64,000 nt of DNA from Pseudomonas sp. Seg1 (GCF_018326005.1 NZ_AP021903.1:3629501-3693500), one strand, 5' to 3'; positions 34,778-44,532 are shown, numbered from the stretch's first letter. Translations and numbers: made by a program. The notes: generated from the letters alone by a model not told the origin.

Positions 34778-35749
34778 ATGAATCTATTAGCGGCAATTGC
34801 CAGTTTTATCAAAGTGGTGGAATCGGGCTCCATTGTCGGCGCCGCCAAAGCCCTGGGCGTCAGTGCGGCAGCGGTGAGCCAGACGATAAATCGTCTGGAG
34901 ACGCATCTCGGCGTGAGACTTCTGCAGCGCACCACGCGGAGCATGGCGCTGACTGAAAACGGCGCGGTGTACTACGACAAGGTCAAGCGCATCGCGGCAG
35001 ATCTGGAGTCGGCGCAAAGCTCAATCAGCAACGAACAGACCGAACTGCAAGGACGGCTGAGCATTGCCTCCACTTCTGCATTCGGACGGCATGTGCTCGC
35101 ACCATTGATCGCCGGGTTCGCGGCGCTGCACCCGCGCCTTCTGCTGGAGCTGTCGACCACCAACCGCAAGATCAATCACATCCAGGACGGCATCGACTTG
35201 AGCCTGCGGATCAAACCGCAACTGGAAGATGGCATTGTTGCGCGCAAGATCGTTTCGCTGCCCTTCATCATGTGCGCCGCCCCAGCCTATCTGGAGCGCG
35301 CAGGCGCGCCGCAATCGCCGGACGATCTGCAAAACCATGCGTGCCTGGCGTTCCGTTACCCATTGGACGGGCGCTTTCTTCGTTGGACTTTCTCGCGAGA
35401 CGGCCAGAGTTACGAGGCCAATATCAATGCCACGACCATCAGCGATGACATCGATGCACTGGCGCAGATGGCGGTCAACGGTGCGGGCATCACGCGACTG
35501 GCCGAGTTCGTGGCGGCACCGTACATCGCAAGCGGCCAACTGCTGCCGCTGTTTCAGAACCAGGACGGAGCAGGTCACGGCTTTGTCGAGCGAATGGACA
35601 TTTATGCCTGTGTGCAGGAGCGTGCGGCGATGACGCCGAAGGTCAAGGCATTCATGGACTATCTGATCGAACACTTGAAGATGCGTTGGCCGCAAGAAGA
35701 TGCTTTGACCGCACCGTTTCAAGCATCCACTGACAAGGAGTTGCTGTGA
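34778..35749 (+). CDS. LysR-family regulator (CrgA/AaeR-like)
   Basis: The 323-residue protein has helix-turn-helix residues about 20-40 (GSIVGAAKALGVSAAAVSQTINRLE), the TRSMALTENGAVYYDK linker, and a LysR effector domain. The LLQRTTRSMxLTxxGxxYY pattern marks the large LysR subgroup related to CrgA. It is divergent from the DUF2798 gene and overlaps the next plus-strand gene by 4 bases, so the latter is its likely co-transcribed partner. The inducer is unknown. Confidence 0.88.
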   Translation: MNLLAAIASFIKVVESGSIVGAAKALGVSAAAVSQTINRLETHLGVRLLQRTTRSMALTENGAVYYDKVKRIAADLESAQSSISNEQTELQGRLSIASTSAFGRHVLAPLIAGFAALHPRLLLELSTTNRKINHIQDGIDLSLRIKPQLEDGIVARKIVSLPFIMCAAPAYLERAGAPQSPDDLQNHACLAFRYPLDGRFLRWTFSRDGQSYEANINATTISDDIDALAQMAVNGAGITRLAEFVAAPYIASGQLLPLFQNQDGAGHGFVERMDIYACVQERAAMTPKVKAFMDYLIEHLKMRWPQEDALTAPFQASTDKELL

Positions 35750-36156
35750 ACACATCGCGTTATGCCAAGGGCTCCGGCCGGCCTCCCGTGCATCTGGCCT
35801 CGATAAATACAGAGGGCTCGGCGGCAGGCCATCTGGTTTTTGCTGGCGGTGTTTCCGGGGACCGACACGTACCCTTCTGCTCTCACGACGAACTGCTGGG
35901 CATGCTCAAAGACCTGATACGTGCGCGTGTACCTTTTTCGGTTGGCGGCATGTGTCCCGGCCCAGCGGATGAAGTCGGTTTGCTGATCGACAACGCAGAG
36001 CTGACGGGACCCTGCATCGAGCTGTCCTGGACCGGCTCGCAGCAATGGATTGTGCGCGAAACTGCCAACGCTTCTGGCGAATGGCAGCAAGAACCGGACG
36101 CCAGCGAAATCGCCAATCTGATTTTCAGTCCGGACTCGCTGAAGCGCGCCGATTAA
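35746..36156 (+). CDS. Hypothetical protein coupled to the LysR gene
   Basis: The 136-residue soluble protein starts MNTSRYAKGSGRPPVHLAS and overlaps the LysR stop by ATGA. It contains FSVGGMCPGPADEVGLLID and CIELSWTGSQQWIVRE segments. I see no known motif or signal. The overlap suggests co-translation with the regulator, so it may belong to the same response. The reading frame shows normal codon use for this chromosome. Confidence 0.7.
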   Translation: MNTSRYAKGSGRPPVHLASINTEGSAAGHLVFAGGVSGDRHVPFCSHDELLGMLKDLIRARVPFSVGGMCPGPADEVGLLIDNAELTGPCIELSWTGSQQWIVRETANASGEWQQEPDASEIANLIFSPDSLKRAD

Positions 36157-36204
36157 GGCAAAGTCCACCTCGCCAATCGAGGCTCATCACGGAAGATAAA
36201 AACA

Positions 36205-37248
36205 ATGAAACGTGCTTTCGGCGCTCTGCTTCTTTTCTGCCTGACCACCCACGTATTCGCTGACGACAACCCTATCGGTTTCCAGCTCTCGACCCTGGCG
36301 GACGCGAACAATGAGCGTCCGTTGGAAATGGTCGTCTGGTACCCGGCCAGTGCAACCACTGCCGCGCCGGAACTGGTCGCCGACAACCCGGCGTTTGTCG
36401 GTGTAATGGTCGCGAAAAATGCGCCACCTGCTGCCGGTGAACACCCGTTGGTAGTGCTCTCACATGGTTACCGCGGCAATTGGAGCAACCAGGCATGGCT
36501 GGCCAGCGCGCTCGCGCACCAGGGTTATATCGTCGCGGCGGTCAATCATCCCGGCAGCACCACGCATGACCGCAGCCCTCAGGCGGCGGCGCAGTTATGG
36601 CTGCGTCCTGCGGATGTCAGTAGAGCCATCGATGCGGTGACGGCTCAGCCGAAAAAGTTCGGTACGGTCGCGAAACCGCGCATTGCCGTCGTGGGCCACT
36701 CTCTCGGCGGCTGGACCAGCCTGGAAATCGCCGGCGCGCGTTTCGACACCGAGCGTTTCGGCGAAGACTGCAAAGTCCATTCGCAATTGGCCAGTTGCTC
36801 TGTTTATCAGCAGATGAATCCCGCCAGCAGAGCGGATTCGAAGACACGACTGGCCGCCGACTTGCGCGACAAACGCGTCTCTGCCGTGGTTTCACTGGAC
36901 CTCGGTTTCTCACGTGGTTTCACCGATGCCAGCCTTGCGGCACTGCCTGTTCCGGTACTGGTCATCGCAGCCGGTGTGCCGTCGCAAGACCTTCCCGCTC
37001 AACTTGAGTCCGCCGATCTGGTCAAGCGATTGCCGAAAACATTGAGCCAATACGTCGAGATCAGCGACGCCAGCCACTTCAGTTTCATGTCGCCATGCAA
37101 GCCTGGCGCGATGGCAATGCTGGAAGAAGACGCACCCGGCGACGGCATCATCTGCACCGATGGCGACGGCGGACGCGCGCGCACGGAAATCCAGCAACAG
37201 ACGATTTCGCTGATCAGCGAGTTTCTGGCGCGCTTTGCTGCGGATTGA
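36205..37248 (+). CDS. Secreted alpha/beta hydrolase (dienelactone-/PAF-acetylhydrolase-like)
   Basis: The 347-residue protein has a signal peptide cleaved near residue 19 (HVFA-DD). The hydrolase fold follows: VVWYPASA, the oxyanion segment PLVVLSHGYRGN (about 81-92), the nucleophile GHSLGGW with S166, and a late Asp/His region with SDASHFSFMSPCKPG carrying the likely histidine. This pattern resembles predicted dienelactone hydrolases and platelet-activating-factor acetylhydrolase-like proteins. It probably acts on esters in the periplasm. Four cysteines in the mature part could form disulfides. Confidence 0.85.
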   Translation: MKRAFGALLLFCLTTHVFADDNPIGFQLSTLADANNERPLEMVVWYPASATTAAPELVADNPAFVGVMVAKNAPPAAGEHPLVVLSHGYRGNWSNQAWLASALAHQGYIVAAVNHPGSTTHDRSPQAAAQLWLRPADVSRAIDAVTAQPKKFGTVAKPRIAVVGHSLGGWTSLEIAGARFDTERFGEDCKVHSQLASCSVYQQMNPASRADSKTRLAADLRDKRVSAVVSLDLGFSRGFTDASLAALPVPVLVIAAGVPSQDLPAQLESADLVKRLPKTLSQYVEISDASHFSFMSPCKPGAMAMLEEDAPGDGIICTDGDGGRARTEIQQQTISLISEFLARFAAD

Positions 37249-37271
37249 AATAGGTCGGGTATTTATCACCA

Positions 37272-37306
37272 ATAAGGGAACACGCCACACAGGGCATTTC
37301 CCTTAT
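37272..37306 (+). terminator. Hairpin behind the hydrolase gene
   Basis: ATAAGGGAA and TTCCCTTAT form a perfect 9-base stem with a 17-base loop, 24 bases after the hydrolase stop. There is no strong T-run, so termination is only probable. Confidence 0.4.
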
Positions 37307-37431
37307 AGCCATACAGAAGCGGCCCAATGCCTGTGCATATCGTGATGTAACGATAAATCGAGCTGGCATCCATCGGGATTTTTCCCTACGGTGTTCATCT
37401 GTTCTCAGCCAGTCACGATGAGGTCCGTTTC

Positions 37432-38271
37432 ATGAGCAAAGCGCCCTACGTTCCGCCCAAGGTCTGGAAAAATGAAGCGCCATCCGGTGGTCAGTTCGCC
37501 AGTATCAACCGCCCGATTGCCGGGCCGACCCATGAGAAAACGCTGCCGGTGGGCAAGCATCCGTTGCAACTCTACTCGCTGGCCACGCCCAACGGGGTGA
37601 AGGTCACCATCCTCCTCGAAGAGCTGCTGGCGCTGGGGCACAGCGCCGCCGAGTACGACGCTTGGCTGATCCGCATTGGTGAGGGCGATCAATTCTCCAG
37701 CGGTTTCGTCGAGATCAATCCGAACTCGAAAATCCCTGCACTGCTGGACCGCAGCGTCGAGCCGCCGATTCGGGTGTTCGAGTCAGGCTCGATCCTGCTG
37801 TATCTCGCGGAGAAGTTCGGCGCATTCCTGCCCAAGGATCCGGCAGGACGCACCGAAACCCTCAACTGGTTGTTCTGGCAGATGGGCGCTGCGCCTTACC
37901 TGGGCGGCGGGTTCGGGCATTTCTATGCCTATGCGCCGGAGAAAATGGAATACCCGATCAATCGCTTCACCATGGAAGCCAAGCGCCAACTGGATGTGCT
38001 GGATCGACGTCTGGCCGAAAGCCCCTACCTGGCCGGCGAGCACTACAGCATCGCCGATATCGCGGTCTGGCCCTGGTACGGGCAGTTGGTGCGCAACAAT
38101 GTTTATTCGGCGGCGGAGTTTCTCGCAGCCGATGAGTACACCCATGTGCAGCGCTGGGCAGAGGCAATCGCCCAGCGTCCGGCGGTCATCCGTGGGCAGC
38201 GCGTCAACCGCACGTGGGGTGATGAAGCGAGCCAGGTGCCTGAGCGCCATGACGCTGAAGACCTGAGCTGA
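37432..38271 (+). CDS. yghU: Glutathione-dependent disulfide-bond oxidoreductase, YghU-type GST
   Basis: The 279-residue protein has the YghU features: an N-terminal extension (PYVPPKVWKNEAPSGGQFASINRPIAGPTHEK), a thioredoxin-fold domain starting LQLYSLATPNGVKVTILLEEL, the NPNSKIPAL loop, the ESGSILLYLAEK glutathione site, and a helical GST C-terminal domain. In E. coli, YghU binds two glutathione molecules and reduces disulfides. It is monocistronic, followed by a strong hairpin. Confidence 0.92.
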   Translation: MSKAPYVPPKVWKNEAPSGGQFASINRPIAGPTHEKTLPVGKHPLQLYSLATPNGVKVTILLEELLALGHSAAEYDAWLIRIGEGDQFSSGFVEINPNSKIPALLDRSVEPPIRVFESGSILLYLAEKFGAFLPKDPAGRTETLNWLFWQMGAAPYLGGGFGHFYAYAPEKMEYPINRFTMEAKRQLDVLDRRLAESPYLAGEHYSIADIAVWPWYGQLVRNNVYSAAEFLAADEYTHVQRWAEAIAQRPAVIRGQRVNRTWGDEASQVPERHDAEDLS

Positions 38272-38291
38272 TCAAAGCGTTCCCCTCCCTC

Positions 38292-38333
38292 TGACCGCGC
38301 CCGATCAAACTTCATGTTGATCGGGCGCGGTCA
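38292..38333 (+). terminator. Strong hairpin behind yghU
   Basis: TGACCGCGCCCGATCAA pairs perfectly with TTGATCGGGCGCGGTCA (17 bases, loop of 8). It lies 20 bases behind the yghU stop and isolates it from the receptor gene. A T-run is lacking, so it may rather stabilise the mRNA end. Confidence 0.6.
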
Positions 38334-38491
38334 CGCAACTTGGCCGTTCTGCACCCTCTCCTGGATCTACTGATTTCCACCAGTGGCTTTGATTTGCGCC
38401 GTGGCGGTGATCGTTTCCCTACGCCGCAAATGTGAAAAATTTGTTAACCAATTGAAGTCAGTACCTTTCTCCAACCGAATCAATCTGACAT

Positions 38492-38510
38492 GCTAATGCG
38501 AATACTTCTT
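38492..38510. promoter_or_regulatory. Candidate Fur box before the siderophore receptor gene
   Basis: GCTAATGCGAATACTTCTT agrees with the 19-base Fur consensus GATAATGATAATCATTATC in 12 positions, including all of TAATG and AAT. It lies about 50 bases before the receptor start, where Fur repression under iron-rich conditions would be expected. It is a visual match only. Confidence 0.5.
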
Positions 38511-38560
38511 ACATGCATGTGCATCAGATTCGTTTTGGTAATTTTTGGGGAAGCAGATTG

Positions 38561-40741
38561 ATGTCGTTTCACACCCGCCACCGCCGTTCGAACCTCTCAC
38601 CCAACCTGCTGGCACTCGCCATTGGCATGGTCAGCCTCTCATCCGTTTCAGCTGATGAAGCTCCACCGCCATCGCCGGAAAATGCTGCCCCTCCCGCCAC
38701 ACTGGAACTCGGCGCGACCGAGATCGGTGCTACCCAGATGAGCAGCACCACCGAGGGTTCGCAGTCTTACACGACTGGCCCCATGCAAACCGCGACCAAG
38801 CTGTCGCTGACCATGCGCGAAACGCCTCAAGCCGTCACCGTCATCACCCGTCAACGCATGGACGATCAGGGCATGACCAGCATCAACGACGTGGTGCGCG
38901 GCACGCCGGGCTTGTTCCTCAACCAGTCCAGCGGTCCGGGCCGACAGGCTTACAGCGCGCGCGGGTTCGACATCGACAACATCATGTACGACGGCCTGCC
39001 CAGCTCCTATCAGCCGTACTCGATGGCGGTGCAACCGAACCTGGCGATGTTCGACCGGGTTGAAATCGTTCGCGGTGCTACCGGTCTGGTCACGGGTGCC
39101 GGCAACCCGTCAGCCGCCATCAACATGGTGCGTAAACGCCCGACGGCCACGCCTCAAGTGACACTCACCGGTGCAGCTGGCAGTTGGGATGATTATCGCG
39201 GCGAGATCGACGCTTCCGGCCCTTTGAACGACAGCGGTACGTTGCGTGGCCGTGTAGTGGGCTCCTATCAGGGCGCCGACAGTTTCCGCGACAAGGAACA
39301 AAACGATCACGGCCTGTTCTACGCCATCGGTGAAGCCGACCTGAGCGAAAGCACCACCGCGACTCTGGGTTTCTCCCGGCAAAATGAACAGACCAACTAC
39401 TTCTGGGGCGGGTTGCCGATCGGCACCAACGGCCACCACCTTGATCTGCCCCGCTCCACTTACCCCGGCACCGACTGGGAAAACAAGAAACTGCAGATCG
39501 ACACGGTCTTCGGCGAAGTCGAGCATCGCTTCGACAACGACTGGAAACTCCACGTCGCCGGTTCTTCCTCGACGCTCAACGGCGAGTTCTCCGGCACTTA
39601 CCTGTCGCGCTACAACGGCCCGCTGGAAACCACGGCTTACCAATCGCACAACACCGACAAGCAAAACGCTTTCGACGGTTTTGCCAGCGGCCCGTTCGAA
39701 GCCTTCGGCCGCACCCACGAACTGGTCGTCGGCTCCAGCCATCGCGTCTACGATGCGACCTCCAAGGAGTACGATCCGTACACCACGGCCTGGCCGATCG
39801 GTGCGCCAAAGCCGGACTTCGTGCGTGACGGTAAAACGCGCAGCGTTGCCACTCAGGACGCCGTTTACCTGACCACCCGTTTGAGCCTGGCCGATCCGCT
39901 GACGCTGATCCTCGGCAGTCGCCTGGACTGGTATGACTACGATGACCGCACCGGCGACGGCGACTACAAGGTCACCCGCAACCTGACGCGTTATGCCGGC
40001 CTGATCTACAAGCTGGACGAGCATCATTCCGTCTACGCCAGCTACACCGACATCTTCACCCCGCAAACCTCGAAGGATCTTTCCGGCAAAGTGCTGGATC
40101 CGATCGTCGGTGAAAACTACGAAGTCGGCATCAAGGGCGAATATTTCAACGGCGCCCTCAACGCCAGTCTGGCCGTGTTCCAGATGGACCAGACCAACCG
40201 CGCAACCCTGGCGGAAAATCAGTTCGGTTGCCCGGTCATGACCTGCTACAACGGCTCAGGCAAAGTGCGCAGCCAAGGCATCGACATGGAACTGCAAGGC
40301 GCGCTGACCGAAAACTGGCAGCTGGGCGCTGGCTACACCTACACCCGCGCGCATTACATCAAGGATGAAAACCCGGCCAACAATAATCAGAAATTCAAAA
40401 CCGACACACCCGAGCACCTGTTCAAGGTCTCGACGGTGTACCGCTTCCAGGGCCCGCTACAAAAACTCCGCGTCGGTGGCAACGTCTACTGGCAAAGCCG
40501 CATGTACAACGACGTCGCGCTTGCCAATGGCGGCAACTATCGACTCGAACAAGGCGGCTACGCGACCACCGACCTGATGGCCGGATACGAACTCACCAAG
40601 CACCTCGACCTGCAAGTCAACGCGAACAATATCTTTGACCGCGTCTACTATTCCGCCATCGGCAGCAACATCACGTGGGGTTCCAACGACAACTACGGCA
40701 ATCCGCGCAGTTACATGCTGACCGCCAAATACAAGTTCTGA
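38561..40741 (+). CDS. TonB-dependent ferric-siderophore receptor
   Basis: I chose the ATG giving MSFHTRHRRSNLSPN (GGGGAAG upstream), which produces a standard signal peptide cleaved near SVSA-DE; an upstream in-frame ATG lacks a ribosome site. The 726-residue mature receptor has a plug domain (LTMRETPQAVTVITRQRMDDQG, GFDIDNIMYDGLPSS, EIVRGATGLVTGAGNPSAAINMVRKRP) and a barrel ending in YMLTAKYKF. The pattern is that of FpvA/FoxA-like receptors. It lacks the N-terminal signalling (STN) domain, so it should not itself trigger a sigma/anti-sigma cascade. The ferric ligand is not deducible. Confidence 0.92.
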   Translation: MSFHTRHRRSNLSPNLLALAIGMVSLSSVSADEAPPPSPENAAPPATLELGATEIGATQMSSTTEGSQSYTTGPMQTATKLSLTMRETPQAVTVITRQRMDDQGMTSINDVVRGTPGLFLNQSSGPGRQAYSARGFDIDNIMYDGLPSSYQPYSMAVQPNLAMFDRVEIVRGATGLVTGAGNPSAAINMVRKRPTATPQVTLTGAAGSWDDYRGEIDASGPLNDSGTLRGRVVGSYQGADSFRDKEQNDHGLFYAIGEADLSESTTATLGFSRQNEQTNYFWGGLPIGTNGHHLDLPRSTYPGTDWENKKLQIDTVFGEVEHRFDNDWKLHVAGSSSTLNGEFSGTYLSRYNGPLETTAYQSHNTDKQNAFDGFASGPFEAFGRTHELVVGSSHRVYDATSKEYDPYTTAWPIGAPKPDFVRDGKTRSVATQDAVYLTTRLSLADPLTLILGSRLDWYDYDDRTGDGDYKVTRNLTRYAGLIYKLDEHHSVYASYTDIFTPQTSKDLSGKVLDPIVGENYEVGIKGEYFNGALNASLAVFQMDQTNRATLAENQFGCPVMTCYNGSGKVRSQGIDMELQGALTENWQLGAGYTYTRAHYIKDENPANNNQKFKTDTPEHLFKVSTVYRFQGPLQKLRVGGNVYWQSRMYNDVALANGGNYRLEQGGYATTDLMAGYELTKHLDLQVNANNIFDRVYYSAIGSNITWGSNDNYGNPRSYMLTAKYKF

Positions 40742-40879
40742 GTCGCGCACGCCGGCGACGACACTGGCCAAGGGCGCCCCGGAAAATCCGCGGCGCCCTT
40801 GGCGTTCCTGCACCTGGCCCATTAGCAATAGGCGACAAGAAGCGATAGTCTCTGCCCGACATCATCGCGAAGCGCCCCC

Positions 40880-42073
40880 ATGACCAACCCAGAGTTCACA
40901 CCAGACATTGAAGCCATCCGCAGCATTGATGCGGTGCCCGTGATCCTGAGCATGGTCAAGCACCTCACCGGCATGCGCTTCGCCGCTGTGGCTCGGGTCA
41001 CCGAAAGGAACTGGGTGGCCTGCGCGGTCGACGACTCCATTGATTTCGGGCTCAAACCCGGTGGCGAACTGGTACTCGAATCGACCATCTGTCACGAAAT
41101 CCGCCAACACAAACAACCCGTGATCTTCGGCCATGCCAGCCTGCATCCGCTGTTTTCGCAACATCACACGCCGAGAACCTATGGGCTGGAGAGCTACATA
41201 TCCATTCCCATCGTCAAAGCCAACGGCGATTTTTTCGGCACGCTCTGTGCGATCGATTCCGTACCGGCCAATCTGGACGAACCGGCCATTGCCAAGACGC
41301 TGACGCTGTTCGCCCAACTGATTGCCATGAGCCTCGACACGCAAAGTCGTCTGCTGGCCACCAAAACAGAGTTGGATAGCGCCAATGAGCTGGGCCGGCT
41401 GCGCGAGCAGTTCATCGCAGTGCTCGGGCATGACCTGCGCACACCGCTGAGCGCCATTCGCATGAGCGCCGACCTGCTGGAAAGCAAGACCGAAGACAAA
41501 CGCTCGCTGAATTTCATTGCGGCAATCCGCAACAGTTCGGTGCGCATGGGGGTGCTGATCGAAAACATCCTCGACTTTGCCCGGGGTCGCCTCGGTGGCG
41601 GGATTCCGGTGCAGCGCAAACTGGTGGACGACTTGCAGCGCACGCTGCTGCTGACCCTTGAAGAAATCAAAGTGAGCCATCCACAGGCAATCATCAGCCA
41701 TGCACTGGATGTACCAGCGGGGGTTTACTGCGACGCGTTGCGCATCAGCCAGTTGCTGTCCAACCTGTTGGGCAACGCGGTCACCCATGGTTCAACCGAT
41801 GCGCCGATCGTCCTCAAGGCCTACGCCGAGAACGACGAGATTGTCATTTCGCTAACCAACCAAGGCACGCCGATCCCAGCGCAATTGATGCCACTGCTGT
41901 TCGAGCCTTTTTCCCGGTCAGAAGCCGGTCAGCGCTGTGAAGGCCTGGGCCTGGGGCTTTACATCGCCTCGCAGATTGCGGCGGCACACAACGGCACGTT
42001 GAGCGTGACCTCGGACGTTGAATCGGGAACGCGATTTGTGGCGCGGTTCCCGGCACAGTTCAAATGGGTCTGA
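40880..42073 (+). CDS. GAF-domain sensor histidine kinase
   Basis: The 397-residue soluble kinase has a GAF domain (about 18-155), a HisKA helix with the phospho-accepting H184 in VLGHDLRTPLSAIRMS, and an HATPase_c domain with N box LLSNLLGNAVTHG, G1-like region and GLGLGLYIASQIAAAHNG. There is no membrane segment, so it senses something in the cytosol, possibly via the GAF pocket. No response-regulator gene is adjacent. It stands alone between the receptor and a convergent LysE gene. Confidence 0.92.
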   Translation: MTNPEFTPDIEAIRSIDAVPVILSMVKHLTGMRFAAVARVTERNWVACAVDDSIDFGLKPGGELVLESTICHEIRQHKQPVIFGHASLHPLFSQHHTPRTYGLESYISIPIVKANGDFFGTLCAIDSVPANLDEPAIAKTLTLFAQLIAMSLDTQSRLLATKTELDSANELGRLREQFIAVLGHDLRTPLSAIRMSADLLESKTEDKRSLNFIAAIRNSSVRMGVLIENILDFARGRLGGGIPVQRKLVDDLQRTLLLTLEEIKVSHPQAIISHALDVPAGVYCDALRISQLLSNLLGNAVTHGSTDAPIVLKAYAENDEIVISLTNQGTPIPAQLMPLLFEPFSRSEAGQRCEGLGLGLYIASQIAAAHNGTLSVTSDVESGTRFVARFPAQFKWV

Positions 42074-42088
42074 TCCCCCGCCCCGCCC

Positions 42089-42730
42089 TTACGCCGTCTG
42101 CCGGCGCATCGTCAGGATGGCCGCGCCAAAGCCGATAAAGGTCGTCCCCACGACTCGACTGACCCAGCGCGACAGCGCGGGCCGGGTCAATACGCCTTTG
42201 GCCCGCGATGCGATCGCGGCATAGACGCTCAACGACGACACCGATAACGCCATGAAGATCGCGGTAAGGATCAGAAATTGCGGCAGCAACGCCGCGCCCT
42301 GATCGATGAACTGCGGGAACAGCGCGGTGAAAAACATCGTTGCCTTGGGATTGGTTACGGCGGTCAGAAAGGCTGATTTGTAGAGCTTGCCGCGAGTCGG
42401 GCGCGGCTTGTTCGCGTCGCCCTCGAGAGCGTCCGGGAGCATCGGGCCCTTTTTGAACAACTGCTTGACCCCGAGGTAGAACAGGTAGCCGGCGCCGATG
42501 ATCTTCACTGCATTGAACAGCCACTCGGAACTCGCCAATACAGCGCCCAAGCCGAGCATGGCCGCGGCTGACAGGCAAAACAGACCACTGGCATTGCCCA
42601 GTGACGACCAGATCGTGCTGCGTTGCCCGTGGGCCAGACTGTTGTTGATCGCCATCAGCGTGGCGGGGCCGGGGCTGGCGATGGCGATCGCAGCAACCAG
42701 GGTAAACGCCAGAATCGAGTGAGAATCCAT
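42089..42730 (-). CDS. LysE/RhtB-family exporter
   Basis: The 213-residue membrane protein has six hydrophobic segments and the family start SPGPATLMAINNSLAHGQRS. It also has GNASGLFCLSAAAMLGLGA, FYLGVKQLFKKGP (end of segment 3) and NPKATMFFTALFPQFI. It exports amino acids or homoserine lactone-like compounds. I preferred the ATG over a TTG two codons upstream. It converges with the histidine kinase gene. Confidence 0.9.
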   Translation of the reverse strand: MDSHSILAFTLVAAIAIASPGPATLMAINNSLAHGQRSTIWSSLGNASGLFCLSAAAMLGLGAVLASSEWLFNAVKIIGAGYLFYLGVKQLFKKGPMLPDALEGDANKPRPTRGKLYKSAFLTAVTNPKATMFFTALFPQFIDQGAALLPQFLILTAIFMALSVSSLSVYAAIASRAKGVLTRPALSRWVSRVVGTTFIGFGAAILTMRRQTA

Positions 42731-42990
42731 TTTCAATGCTCGTGGTAAGTGGTGGGCTGCATATTACAGGAGCCGGGCGCGCTGTCAGGCCCGGCTGCTT
42801 GCTTTTCAACGGCTATAACTTCCTCTGAGCCACGATTGGCTGCCGAGGAGAGCGCTATCCGCATGGACACGCGTAATCGTTTCGAACCCGCAGAATCTGC
42901 CTACAGGCCGCGTCCACCTTCGGGGGGTCGACAAACCTCCGCTCAGCTACCACCATTGCCCTCTCCTTAAAAATGACAGCGAGGCGTGTA

Positions 42991-43989
42991 ATGAGCCAAC
43001 CGACTATTCGTGCGTTGATCCTGGATGACTACGCCAATAACGCCTTTCGTGAAGCGCAGATCAGCCGCCCGCAGCCGCAAGCCCATGAAGTGCTGGTGCG
43101 TGTCGTCGCCAGCGGTGTGAACCCGATCGACTACAAGATTCGTTCCGGCAATGCGCCGTACGCCATGCCGGAACTGCCGGCGATTCTCGGCACGGACATG
43201 GCGGGTGTCATCGAAGCCGTAGGCGCCGACATCCAGCATCTGGCCGTGGGTGATGAGGTTTACGGGATGGTCGGAGGCGTGCGCGGCTTGCCCGGCTCAC
43301 TTGCCGAATACATCGCGGTGGATGCCGATCTGGTGTCGCGCAAACCCAAGAATCTGGACTTTCGCGAAGCGGCAGCGATCCCGCTGGTGTTCCTGACGGC
43401 CTGGGAAGGTCTGGTGGATCGCGCCCATGTCCAGGCCGGGCAGAAAGTGCTGGTGCATGGCGGTGCCGGCGGTGTCGGTCACATGGCGGTGCAGATTGCC
43501 AAGGCACTCGGCGCCGAGGTGTTCGCCACGGTCTCGCCGGGCAAGCGTTCGATTGTCGAAGGCTACGGCGCCACAGCCATCGACTACCGCGACGTGCCGG
43601 TCGAGCAATACGTGAATCAGTACACCGCCGGCAAAGGTTTCGATGTGATCTATGACACAGTCGGCGGCAAGAGCCTCGATGACGCTTTTGCTGCGATTCG
43701 CCTGTATGGCCACGTCACCAGTTGCGCGGCGTTCGGCACCCACAACCTGGCTACCGGTTCGCTGCGCAGTGCAACGCTGTCGGGGATTTTTGTGTTGCTG
43801 CCGATGCTTACCGGTACCGGACGCAAGCACCACGCCGAGATTCTCGGTTATGCCACGCGATTGATCGAGGAAGGCAAGGTCAAGCCATTGCTGCATTCGC
43901 AGCGTTTTACCCTGAGTGAGGCGCGTCAGGCTCATGATGCGGTGGAGCAAGGCACGGGCGTCGGCAAAGTGGTGATCGATATCGTCTGA
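42991..43989 (+). CDS. Quinone oxidoreductase / zinc-independent medium-chain dehydrogenase
   Basis: I chose the second ATG (MSQPTIRALILDDY), with GAGG 6 bases upstream. The 332-residue protein has GVNPIDYKIRSG, PAILGTDMAGVIEAVG and GDEVYGM in the catalytic domain and the NADPH-binding VHGGAGGVGHMAVQIAKALGA. The end HDAVEQGTGVGKVVIDIV is typical. No zinc-binding cysteines are present, so it belongs to the quinone reductase/zeta-crystallin branch. Confidence 0.9.
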   Translation: MSQPTIRALILDDYANNAFREAQISRPQPQAHEVLVRVVASGVNPIDYKIRSGNAPYAMPELPAILGTDMAGVIEAVGADIQHLAVGDEVYGMVGGVRGLPGSLAEYIAVDADLVSRKPKNLDFREAAAIPLVFLTAWEGLVDRAHVQAGQKVLVHGGAGGVGHMAVQIAKALGAEVFATVSPGKRSIVEGYGATAIDYRDVPVEQYVNQYTAGKGFDVIYDTVGGKSLDDAFAAIRLYGHVTSCAAFGTHNLATGSLRSATLSGIFVLLPMLTGTGRKHHAEILGYATRLIEEGKVKPLLHSQRFTLSEARQAHDAVEQGTGVGKVVIDIV

Positions 43990-44007
43990 ACATCAACGAT
44001 TGCAGGC

Positions 44008-44043
44008 AAAAAAAAGCCCCGCGACCGAATGAAGGCACGGGGC
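44008..44043 (-). terminator. Rho-independent terminator of the small lipoprotein gene
   Basis: On the minus strand CGTGCCTTCATTCGGTCGC is enclosed by GCCCCG and CGGGGC arms and followed by eight T residues, 62 bases behind the lipoprotein stop. A-runs on the other side could make it work for the plus-strand gene too. Confidence 0.8.
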
Positions 44044-44104
44044 AAAAAATTGGTTGGTTGCGGCCAACCAAAGGAGCTCTGTCAGATACGGTGAACGGGT
44101 GAAA

Positions 44105-44446
44105 TCAGATGCAGTCCTGAGCCGCCCGCTCAAAACTCGACGGCAGGAAGTTCGAGGCCAACAGGTGACGCTCATAGAGAAACACCTTGCCGCCACTGCC
44201 GGCCTTGTAGGCTTCCAGCACGTTGTCCGCCGCCACCTTGCTCGGAACGACGATCCGGTAGCTGCGCTGGGTCTGCGACACAGTCGGGTTCAGTGCGCTG
44301 CCCTGCAACTTCGGCACCACGCAATCGGCGTACTGAGCCGGCGTCTTGCGGGTCTGCAAGGTCAGGGTCGGGTCGTTCGGCGCGGAGGCGCAACCGGCAA
44401 GCAACAAAGAAGCAACTGTCATGGCAGGCACGAATAAAGGACGCAT
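44105..44446 (-). CDS. Small hypothetical lipoprotein
   Basis: The 113-residue protein has a lipobox LLAGC at about 15-19, so it should be anchored in the outer or inner membrane. The mature part, with YADCVVPKLQGSALNPTVSQTQ and a C-terminal cysteine (AAQDCI), is short and has no named domain that I know. It is a common type in Pseudomonas. Its own terminator follows directly. Confidence 0.8.
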   Translation of the reverse strand: MRPLFVPAMTVASLLLAGCASAPNDPTLTLQTRKTPAQYADCVVPKLQGSALNPTVSQTQRSYRIVVPSKVAADNVLEAYKAGSGGKVFLYERHLLASNFLPSSFERAAQDCI

Positions 44447-44532
44447 CGGTGTAATCCTGAAAATAAAGGTTCGGTTCTACCGGCAACGGTCCAGCTTCAC
44501 GGCGCCGCCGCTGCCTTTTATGTTTTAAGTGT

